The notes beneath the pieces are model-generated. The model did no database searches and was not told the DNA's origin. It saw only the letters and a list, made by a program, of their open reading frames with translations. Of a stretch of 64,000 nt of DNA, positions 55,228-64,000 are shown one piece after another. Position numbers and translations under genes: made by a program. The DNA comes from Phaseolus vulgaris (Eukaryota > Streptophyta > Magnoliopsida > Fabales > Fabaceae), in NCBI RefSeq assembly GCF_000499845.2, contig NC_023753.2, positions 9,191,791 through 9,255,790 of the forward strand, read 5' to 3'. The first letter of the stretch is position 1. Each line of letters begins with the position of its first letter.

Positions 55228-56943
55228 CACTGGTGCAGAAAAGCAAAACGAGTGCGACTATTTTACATTTATAAGGGCGGCTATATAACCGCATTTGATG
55301 AGCACGCATTTGTAAATCGAAGAGATAAGAAGGTTGCTATATAGCTGCATTTGTAAATTCAATTTATAAATGCGGCTATTTACATAGCCGCATTTACGAT
55401 AGACATTTAGGGTTTCTTTGCTTTTTCGCTGTTGATTGAGTTTCTAATCAAAGTTCTCAACTTTTATCTTTTCCGAAGAACGGGATCATTATTTTAGCAT
55501 TTCTTTAGATATCTTGGTGCATCCATATCATACCTCTTCGCATTTCATCCCAATGGAAGTCCAAGAAACGCGAATAAAAATTCCCCAATGAAACACAAAT
55601 ATATGACGGAGCAAGGCGACAACAACGACGAGGAAGGCACAACAGAAAGCAAAAAAAAACCTTCCCAATGAAGCATGACCTTAGCAATGGCATAAGACAA
55701 AACATAAGAGAAACACAAAACATACAAAAATCAATGGTGAAGAAGAAGAGAGGAAGACAATGCTTACCAATGGCACGAAGACAATGTGATGGAAGAGTGC
55801 CTTAATCCTTTGGATAATTGTTGGTGGAGTTTGCGGAAGCTCAATGGATGCTCACGGTCAAGGCTCTCCTAGGAGATGTGGCTGCCTTGGAGGTGCATGT
55901 TAGGTATGAAATGTGAGTGGTGAGGCCATCTCACTTTGGTAGAATGAAAGTTTGAAGATCAATTGTCTATCCTAGAGAGGTAGGAGACAAGTAGTGAGAT
56001 TGACACAAAATTGGCAGCAATTCACTATTAGATTAATCTTTCAAAATGAGAGTCAAGCACCTCAATTTATAGGAGAGAGAGCTGAACATTTTGGACCCAA
56101 AAGTTTAAACTTTAAAATAAAACACTCCAATGAGAAGGTGCCATGTGGAGTCATGCTTTCCATGTTTAGCTCACACCTTCCATGCTAAATCCTCTCCACT
56201 CCTATGTTGCAATGTGGACGTCCATGTGCTCCATGCTAAAGTATTTTCGTTCTCCAATATACCCTAGATGTTTTAGGGTTACATTTGGCTCAAAGAAGCC
56301 CAATTGTTACCCTAACTAGTCATTTTTAACCCTAACTAGTCATTTTTAACCCTAACTAGTCATATTTTACAATTGGCCCAAATACAAGCCAAAAAACCTA
56401 TGCTACTTGGCCCAAATATTTGGTCCAATTACTTTATGCTACGAGGCCCAATACATGGCCCATGAAATCCTAAACAACTTTATATAATTTATTTAGACAG
56501 TTTCTTCTTGCACCCCCACATTTTTCTTCCTGCACCCCCACACTCTTATGAAAAGACTAAATCACCCTTATTAGTTTTTAAAATTCCAAAAATATCCTTA
56601 ATCTAAAAAAACCCTAAAGAGGTGCAGGCAAGGATTCTCTCTTGCGTAGTCGTGTCTTTCATGTTCCAGCAGCAGCACACTTTCATGTTTTACAAGCAGT
56701 GCGACACCTCCAAATCCTTCTCCTTCAATCTCACATTTTTTGTTGGTGATTTAGAGTGCTCTTGACAAAGGTAAGTAAATTTCTTTGCTTTTGGATCTGC
56801 ACTTCCGTTTTTTTTATGGATTTTTGTTTCCGTAAGTGTTTTCTTCCATCCCAGATTATAAAATCCGATAGAATTTTGGATCACAAAATACGGTAAAATC
56901 TCGATTTTTTGCTTCCAGTAAATTCCCAGATTTATGGTTTTGG

Positions 56944-57043
56944 GAAGATTCCAAATTTGTGGATCCGGGAAGGTTCCAAATTTGTGGATCTGGGAAGCTT
57001 CCGAATTTGTGGATCCAGGAAGCTTCCGAATTTGTGGATCCAG
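56944..57043. repeat. Minisatellite, four 25-bp units
   Basis: Four consecutive units of the form GAAGNTTCCRAATTTGTGG plus ATCYRG, lying inside the Mutator-like element. The last two units are identical. Confidence 0.93.
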
Positions 57044-57328
57044 ATTTGTGTTTTTATGGTCATCCTTTCTTCAACATATAAAACTTCATCAAAAGATTTT
57101 TTCTATCTTCAAATATGATTTGCAATGAGCTTCTTTTTTTCTTCTTTTAATATTTTTTTTTGGTCTATAGTTTATTTATATTTGTTTAGTAGAAATGATA
57201 CAATGCTTTTTTTCTCTCTTTTGGTTTCAATAGAATTTTATATTAGCTGTTTTTTGTTTGTATTGGTTCAACATCTTATCCATTAGTTTGTAATTTGGTT
57301 TAACTTGAATGGTGTAATTGAACAGTAA

Positions 57329-57436
57329 TGGTGAAGACTAGGGGAGGAGGTTCACAATGTGATCGTCTACGTCCCACAGCCTCTCTTAGAAGAAGACATG
57401 TTAATGAAGATGAAAGACATGAAGAACATGGATAAT
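57329..57436 (+). pseudogene. Truncated PMD-protein N-terminus in the Mutator-like element
   Basis: A 35-codon frame starting MVKTRGGGSQCDRLRPTAS and continuing LRRRHVNEDERHEEHG before a TGA. Legume PMD-family proteins often start MV(K/R)TRG and have a following RRRPTAS stretch. The frame is therefore read as the 5' end of a PMD gene carried by the parent element and then cut short. This identification is from memory of the family and is tentative. Confidence 0.45.
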
Positions 57437-57550
57437 GACTTCTCAATATCATCATCATCCCACAAAAAACCTAATCATATAATTCTTGTTCAAATTCATC
57501 ACTAATGTTCATGCTTCTACAAATAAATAAAAAATGAAACAAAATCATTT

Positions 57551-57778
57551 CATTTCGGATCCATGAATCCATAAGTTAAAAACATTATTCCGGATCCAAC
57601 AATCCATAATTCAAAAAGACCATTCCGGATTCAGGAATCCATAACACAAAAAAACAAGTCCAGATTCATAAATCCATAATGCAAGTGATGCATTCCGGAT
57701 TCAGGAATCCATAACACAAAAAAACAATTCCAGATCCACCAATCCGTAATGCAATTTAGGCTTCCGGATTCAGCACTC
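57551..57778. repeat. Degenerate minisatellite, about 35-bp unit
   Basis: About six units, each with TCCGGATTCAGGAATCCATA or a variant followed by an A-rich spacer, inside the Mutator-like element. Each unit contains a small inverted repeat (GGATTC and GAATCC). Confidence 0.8.
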
Positions 57779-58646
57779 TGGAAAACAACAATTTATTATC
57801 TTTTACCTTCTGGAACACCCCCTCATCCGGAAAACACAATTTAATCAATTCCGGATTCATGAATCCAGAATATATTACCGGATCCCGATATCCGGTAACC
57901 TCTTTTGAAATTATAGGTCAAGGTTAATGTTGGAATATTTAAAATTGTGGGGATGCAGGAAGAAAAACGTGGAGCTGCAGGAAGAAGAAGCCATTTATTT
58001 AAGCTAAATCTTGGCCCACAAATAATGTTGACTAGTCAGCAGAAACTCAGTCTTCTTGTGTTCTTCTGATCAAAGCTCTAGTTTATGTTTTGATGAGTTG
58101 GAGGTCTTCTTGGATATATTTGTACATTCCTTCACCCTAGAGTTGTCCTCTTGATTGGGCCTACAAAAATAAACAAAAGCCCAATTAGACCCATATTTGC
58201 AATTAAATTAATAAACAACCTCTAGGTCTTCATCCTCCTTATTATGGGGTTGTGTATGGCTGGACGGTTTCCATCACAATGCAAAGAAGAGAGGAAGAAA
58301 AGAGAAAACATAGTTAATGGAGGAAGCACATAAGAGAAACGAAGCGCGAGAGAAAGGAGAGTATCAAAACGTAAGTGACGCGTTTCTGAATTAGGGTTAA
58401 AAAGGTTTTAAGAAGACGACTATTTGTAAAGCCGCATTCGTAAATCAAGCGTTTTGATTTACAGGGGCGGTTGTACAAATAGCCGCCTTTGTAAATCCAA
58501 ACGTTTGATTTACAAGTGTGGTTTTACTAGTAGTCGTACTTGTAAATGAACTTAATTACAAAAATATCATCGCGTTTTTAATGAAATCCTTTGAGCGCAA
58601 AGCCGCATTAAATAAACCGTATTTGTTTATACATTTTGCACTAGTG

Positions 58647-59456
58647 AAGTTAGTGACAACTTGTTCTCGATCTCTTCTATGGAACGATGTTTTCAATTTC
58701 TATCTAACATCAAATTAAGATGGATCACTCTAGTTCTAATCATAATTGCCAAATAATTTCAAAATGTTATGGATTGTGAGGATCAAAAGCCTTTTTATCA
58801 CCCAATCTGGAATAAACCAAAACTAACAATAATGATTTTTTTTTAAAAAACAAACCTTTTCAAACGGCACTGAGCTGATTCTTCAAAGAGCAATATTGTT
58901 CTAACATAGTCTCTCTCATACAAATACATGATACAAATACATGATGGACCTAAAGAATAAAGGTGTATGATGGAAGAGAAAGATGAAGTGAGCAAGAAAA
59001 GAAAAGGTAAATTATTTTATAACTAAGAATATTTGACATTTCACCATCTCACCAATGAAAAAAAAATCAGAAAGGACTATAAGAAAAATATACTTAAGAT
59101 TTGTTAGATGTAAATCGCCAAATCATTTTAATTATGCCACGTTTTTTCCTTGTTTCCTTGTTAGATGTTGTCACCGTATTAGTATTAATAAAAGGAATGA
59201 TGGTGTTGTTACGATATTAATACAAGATAACTGTTCCCATCTTGTTATTGTTATTGCTTTCTATATTCTAGTATTATTGGTCTTGAAACTATCAAACATT
59301 TAAGTAAATTGATTCCCCTCTCATGTTACCAATGCTTTATCATGAAACTGAACTAATTTTTTGTGTGATTCAAACCTGACATATACGACTATCAAGAATT
59401 AAATATAATAAATAAAGTTTAACTAGCAGAGGATTGGGAATAACATCACCCACGCA

Positions 59457-59517
<61 letters not shown>

Positions 59518-60237
59518 GAGTCTGTCTCTGTCTCTCTACTCATTTGTTTTTTTTTTACAAAATAAACTTAACATTATCATAATATATGTATAAATGTTTT
59601 GAAGAAAAAAATAAATACAACAACTAATTATTTTTTATTTTTAAAATTTATTTTTATTTAGATTTTCTAGTATACTGCCCATTACAGTGAATATAATATG
59701 GAATTGGGATTTCATCAAACACAAAAACTCGTTTTCAATGGAAATGGTTATACAACATAAAGAGATAATATACAATTTCATTTATAGTCTTATTCATTAC
59801 ATTATAATTTTTGTACTTAAAAAGCGTTTGTTTTGTGTTTTCTTTCAAGAGTCAGAATCCATGCATCAATTAAGAGTGTCTATTCCATCCAAGTGTTGCT
59901 TCAAATGGTGGCTTTTACATAAGAAGACATCACCCTTATAAAATAAACTTACAGTTTGAAACCGAAAGAGAGTTGCAAAAGGATAGGAAGAAGATAAAGA
60001 CGAATATGATATGCATAGAATCTTATAGGTATTTTAAAAATATCATAACATCATTTGATTTTCAACATTTTGTCTAACGAAAGTGTATTTTTGCAAATAG
60101 ATTTCGGGTACCTTTGGGAACTATGTGGATGAGCTAAATGTTTTTCTCTCATATATGAACTATAAAATATGGTTATAAGTATACAAAAATGTGTATTTTT
60201 TTTTTAAAAAGATTTGTATTCTCGAAATGGTAAATAT
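58647..60237. other. Intergenic DNA with a long AT microsatellite
   Basis: AT-rich DNA between the CACTA-like element and the copia element. Small open frames at 58518, 59055 and 59687 match nothing I recognise. Confidence 0.45.
59458..59515. repeat. (TA)29 microsatellite
   Basis: A perfect TA run of 58 bp followed by a CTGTCTCTGTCTCT stretch. The exact length is likely to vary between plants and assemblies. Confidence 0.93.
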
Positions 60238-60777
60238 GTTTCAAACTAAAGTTTGTGTGAGTTTTCCGTTTTCTTGTCATAATTGGGAGGTTAATTGTCA
60301 CAATCAATGGGAGATTAATTGCCGCAATCAATTGCAATCAATGGGAGATTAATTGCGCAATCAATTGCAATCAATAGGAGGTTAATTGCCACAATCAATT
60401 GCAATCAATGAGAGGTTAATTACCATTAATTGTATTTATTATTGTTGTCTCCTAGAACCATTATATATAGTGACTTCCTTCAAGCAATGTAACACACTTC
60501 AAATATGTTTCATATACTCTCTCTGTTCTTGGGTGTAAGTGTTTAACCCATATAGAGAGGATTTGTTTTAGGGCTATTTATCTATTAGTCGGAGAGGAAT
60601 TCATTGTACTCCCAGTATCATTATAGTGAAAGTTTTTTGCTCTCTCGCCGGTGGTTTTTTACCTCTATTTAAAGGGGTTTTCCACCTAAAAATTCTGGTA
60701 TCATTCTCACTTTACTTGTTACTTTACTCATAATCTTTGGTTGAAATTATCACGCTTTCGCACACGATATCCCTACA
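60238..60777 (+). repeat. 5' LTR of the copia element (left border uncertain)
   Basis: The right border is firm: CCCTACA ends at 60777, three bases before the primer site. The left border is a guess (TG at 60238), because the 3' LTR lies outside the window. Inside are a tandem repeat at 60291-60420 and a TATATATA box near 60464 that probably drives element transcription. Confidence 0.6.
60291..60420. repeat. Tandem repeat in the copia LTR, about 34-bp unit
   Basis: About four units containing TTAATTGCCRCAATCAATTG and CAATCAATGGGAGA or variants, lying just upstream of the TATA box. Tandem repeats in this position in plant LTRs often act as enhancers; that role is inference here. Confidence 0.8.
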
Positions 60778-60780
60778 AAT

Positions 60781-60792
60781 TGGTATCAGAGC
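60781..60792 (+). other. Copia primer-binding site
   Basis: TGGTATCAGAGC matches the initiator methionine tRNA primer site used by most plant Ty1/copia elements. Confidence 0.92.
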
Positions 60793-60813
60793 TTTTCGAT
60801 AATTCAACCAGGC

Positions 60814-63800
60814 AGCTTTGCTATCTGGCGAGTCCAGATGCTAGCTGTTCTCACCCAGAATGGTTTAAAGAAAGTTCTGGCAGGTAAAATGATGAGACCA
60901 ACCACTATGACGGAGGAGCAGTGGGATGAGATGGATGAAAAGGCATTGTCTGCAATCCAGTTATGCTTGTCCCGTGAGGTGTTGCGTGAGGTCATCAACG
61001 AGAAAAGTACAACAGGCATATGGGGTAAATTGGAGTCTCTATACATGACCAAAAGTCTTACAAACAAACTCTGGTTAAAGGAGCGACTCTTTACACTTCG
61101 AATGTCCGAAGGTACTCCCATCCAATCTCACCTTGATGAATTTAATTCCATCATAATTGATTTGGAAAATTTGGATGTTAAAATTGATGATGAGGATAAA
61201 ACAGTTCTACTTATTGTTTCTCTACCACCCTCGCACCGACAATTCAAAGAAATTATGTTATACGATAATTATCTTACCTTAAGCTTTGATGATGTCAAGA
61301 CTAATTTACTAGCCAAAGAAAAATTTGATACTCAAATTCATTCTGAAAATTCTGGTGAAGGATTAGTAGTTAGAGGGAGAAACCAAGAGAAAGGTAGGAA
61401 CACTAAACATAAATCTAGGTCAAAATCTAGAGGCAAGAACTCCAAATATTGTTGTTATTGCAAGAAAAAGGGACACGAGATCTCTGAATGCTATAAATTG
61501 AAAAATAAGCAAGATAGAGAAGATAAGGGAAATGGTAAACAACCAGAAAAATTTGCCGAAGCTAGTATTGTTGAAACTGAATCTGATGGGGATTGTTTTG
61601 TAGCTTCCAACACTGAAGAAAGGTCTAGAAATGAATGGATTCTTGATTCTGGTTGTACTTTTCACATGTCTCACAATAGAGATTGGTTTACCACATATGA
61701 ACCAGTTTATAATGGTCTTGTTTTGATGGGAAACGATGCTCAATGCAAAGTTGTTGGTGAAGGAACAATCAAAATCAAGACACATGATGGAATTGTTAGA
61801 ACTTTAACAGGTGTCAGATATGTCCCTGAGTTGAAACGGAATCTCATTTCCTTAGGCACCCTTGAATCTCATGGGTGTAGATACTCAGCTGAAGGTGGAG
61901 TTTTAAAAGTGTCTAAAGGAGCTCTTGTGTTACTAAAGACAATTCGATGTGATAGTTTGTATGTGCTGCAGGGTTCAACAGTTACAGGTTCTGCAGCTGT
62001 TGCCTCACCCAACAAAGATAACACCAAGTTGTGGCATATGAGATTAGGCCACATGAGTGAGAAGAGAATTCTAATCCTCAAGAAGAAGGGTCACCTTGGT
62101 AACCACTGTACTGGAAAGGTTGATTTCTGTGAACATTGCATTTTTGGTAAGCAGAAAAAGGTTAGTTTTTCTAAAGCCATACACTGAACCAAAGGTACCT
62201 TGGATTACATTCACTCGGATCTTTGGGGTCCGTCAAAAGTTCCCTCCAGAGGTAAATGTCGTTATATGATGACAATTATTGATGATTTCTCACAAAAACT
62301 ATGGGTGTATTTTCTCAAACATAAGAATGAAGCATTTTCCACTTTTAAAGAGTGGAAATTATTGATTGAGAATCAGACTGGCAAGAAGATAAAGAGGTTA
62401 AGGACAGACAATGGCCTTGAGTTCTGTTCGAATGAATTCAATGATTTATGCAAGAAGGAAGACATTTCCAGACACTTCACCATCCCAAGTACTCCACAAC
62501 AGAACGGGGTTGCAGAAAGAATGAATAGAACTATCCTGGAGAGAGTTCGTTGCATGTTCTCCCATTCTGGTTTGAGCAAATCTTTTTGGGCTGAAGCGGC
62601 TTCAACAACATGTTATCTGATAAACCACTCTCCTAACAGATCTATTGATTGCAACATTCCAGAAGAAGTTTGGTCAGGTAACCCTGTTGATTATTCTAAT
62701 CTTAAAATATTTGGTTGCCCTGCTTATTCTCATGTAAACGAGGGAAAATTAGAACCTCGTGCTAAGAAGTGCATTTTCTTGGGTTATGGCTTAGGGGTTA
62801 AAGGCTATCGTTTATATGACCCAGAATCTCACAAAATAATTCACAGCCGGAATGTGACCTTTAATGAAAATGCTATGCTTTCTTATGTAAAAGATACTGT
62901 TATTTCCTCAATTGATACAGGTGACCAGGAAGATGCTCGAGAGAAGGTGGAGTTTGAGATTAAAACACCCGCTCATGAGGAAAACGTTCCCATTTCCTCT
63001 AGTACTCAAGATGATCAAGCCATTGTTATTGATGGTACAAAATGAACATGTGACTCCACATGAGCAATGTCCACCTAAACGACGAGGGTTACCACAGCCG
63101 TGGTCTATGGCTCAAGAACTTCCACAACAAAGACCAAGAAAACCAACTCAAAGATTAATTGCAGAATTTGCCAACATTGCTTATGCTTTAACCATTGTAC
63201 AAGAGATGGGTGAAGAAGGTGAACCCAAGAATTACTCTGAAGCTATCTCTGGTGACGACTCAACAAAGTGGATTGCTGCTATGCAAGAAGAAGTTGAGAG
63301 TCTTCTCAAAAACGAAACATGGGAATTGGTGAAGTTACCAGAAGGAAAACGAGTCATTAGTTGCAAGTGGATCTTTATGCGAAAAGAAGGGATCCCTGGT
63401 GTTGAGAGTACAAGGAATAAAGCAATATTTGTTGTAAGAGGTTTTGATCAAGAGAAAGGTATTGACTTTAATGAAGTATTTTCTCCTGTTGTTCGTCATA
63501 CTTCAATACGTATATTACTTGCTTTAGTTGCCTTGTATGATTTGGAGCTGGAACAGTTAGATGTGAAAACTGCTTTTCTTCATGGTAATCTTGAGGAAGA
63601 GATTTACATCCAGCAGCCTGAGGGCTTCGTTGTACCTGGAAAGGAGGACCATGTATGTCGTTTGAAAAAATCTCTTCACAGCTTGAAGCAATCACCAAGA
63701 CAATGGTATAAAAGGTTTGATTCTTTCATGGTTGGACATGGATACTCCAGAAGTAGCTATGATAACTGTGTTTATTTTCAAAAGACATCTGATGGGTCTT

Positions 63801-64000
63801 TTGTATACTTGTTGCTATATGTTGATGACATGTTGATTGCTGCAAGAGATAAATTTTTAGTTAACAAGTTAAAGGCTCAGCTTAGCAGTGAATTTGATAT
63901 GAAGGACTTAGGTCCTGCCAAGAAAATTTTGGGAATGGAGATCAATAGAGATCGTCAAGCTGGAAAACTTTTTCTATCACAAAAGAAGTATGTTCTTAAG
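60814..64000 (+). pseudogene. Ty1/copia (Tork/Tnt1-like) gag-pol, defective and cut by the right edge
   Basis: Domain order is gag (60814-61350), a complete CX2CX4HX4C zinc knuckle (61450-61491), protease (LDSGCTFHMS near 61645), GAG-pre-integrase and HHCC zinc site (WHMRLGHMS, then CEHCIFGK, 62030-62155), integrase core (YIHSDLWGPS, RTDNGLEFC, STPQQNGVAERMNR, 62200-62560) and reverse transcriptase (63180 to the edge, with YVDD at 63818-63829). RNase H and the 3' LTR lie outside. Gag begins within GSFAIWRVQM, so its usual first residues are missing; only 21 bp separate the primer site from this point. Breaks: a TGA at 62185-62187 in place of a sense codon, and a TGA at 63043-63045 with a one-base frame change before reverse transcriptase. 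Pol order with integrase before reverse transcriptase fixes the copia class. Confidence 0.93.

Larger units (their letters stand above)
56496..57992. mobile_element. Mutator-like (MULE-type) element, 1497 bp, 9-bp target duplication
   Basis: The flanks ATTTATTTA at 56487-56495 and 57993-58001 form a perfect 9-bp target duplication. The terminal inverted repeats of about 45 bp (56500-56542 and 57948-57989) match at roughly 35 of 41 positions. Each contains the motif CTTCYTGCACCCCCAC or its variant twice. A related repeat copy at 11784-12420 lacks the insert. The element has no transposase, but it carries two tandem-repeat blocks and a short PMD-type open frame. Confidence 0.85.
56128..58239 (-). 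repeat. Dispersed repeat inside the CACTA-like element (interrupted copy)
   Basis: Without 56496-57992, the minus strand of this segment follows 11784-12420 closely. It contains a local triple repeat of CCCTAACTAGTCATTTTTAA (56315-56372) absent from the other copy. A CCTATAAATTG word near 56067 and the position of the common part suggest LTR-like sequence, but no LTR pair was found. Confidence 0.6.
55228..58646. mobile_element. Non-autonomous CACTA-like element with nested insertions (about 3.4 kb)
   Basis: The left end is CACTGGTGCAGAAAAGC and the right end, read on the minus strand, CACTAGTGCAAAATGTA. The first 14 bases match at 12. Both subterminal regions carry many direct and inverted copies of GCCGCATTTGTAAAT-like words (55264-55408 and 58420-58615), a CACTA hallmark. 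The flanking triplets are AAT and AAG, an imperfect 3-bp duplication. No transposase is encoded; the interior is an unrelated repeat that itself holds a Mutator-like element. Confidence 0.7.

Noticed and set aside
56315..56372. Telomere-like CCCTAA words
   Set aside because: They belong to a 20-bp triple repeat (CCCTAACTAGTCATTTTTAA) and not to an array of the plant telomere unit.
57540..57790. Regular short repeats that might suggest a CRISPR array
   Set aside because: The units are degenerate, spacers are not unique, they lie in a plant transposon, and no cas gene is present.

Overview
This is plant nuclear DNA. The genes are split by AT-rich GT-AG introns, the proteins are typically plant (chloroplast-targeted ribosomal protein L21, calcium-dependent protein kinases, an UPBEAT1-type bHLH), and the spaces between genes are AT-rich and full of plant transposons. 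The repeat families, above all a TRIM whose LTR starts TGTTGGAGATCCCAC, and the gene sequences suggest a legume, probably a phaseoloid bean or soybean relative. That assignment is inference and the species cannot be read from the window.

Six host genes are supported. (1) On the minus strand, the first seven coding exons of the exocyst subunit SEC5 occupy 1510-10728; the rest lies beyond the left edge. (2) A small intronless UPBEAT1-like bHLH gene is at 22100-22456 (+). (3, 4) Two tandem calcium-dependent protein kinase genes of the CPK4/11/12 type are at 25498-29979 and 31365-39840 (+). Both have seven exons and 491 codons, and the second has its last intron inflated by a decayed Ty3/gypsy chromovirus. 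(5) Chloroplast ribosomal protein L21 is at 43656-46595 (+). (6) A TMEM41/VTT-domain (SNARE-associated Golgi family) membrane protein is at 48002-50459 (-), convergent with L21. The six genes do not form a pathway; only the two kinases are related, by tandem duplication.

The rest is mainly transposon history. Four short non-autonomous hAT-like elements share CA-x-x-GTTRTC-type ends; three have matching 8-bp target duplications, and three of the four sit in one SEC5 intron, two of them as an inverted pair. A TRIM at 53656-54159 carries three 120-bp LTRs inside one 5-bp target duplication. The segment 54570-58646 is nested: a decayed plant-mobile-domain (PMD) gene abuts a CACTA-like element, which holds an older repeat, which holds a Mutator-like element with a 9-bp target duplication. 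An uninterrupted copy of that older repeat near 12 kb shows the empty site. The right end is the 5' part of a Tork/Tnt1-like Ty1/copia element, broken by an in-frame stop and a frameshift.

No RNA gene, CRISPR array, origin or prokaryotic feature was found. I did not find a clearly undescribed biological system. The most unusual items are the three-LTR TRIM, the nested MULE with its empty site, the inverted hAT pair in SEC5, and the altered glycine loop of the second kinase. Exon borders were placed by hand from splice signals and remembered protein families, and no alignment was run.
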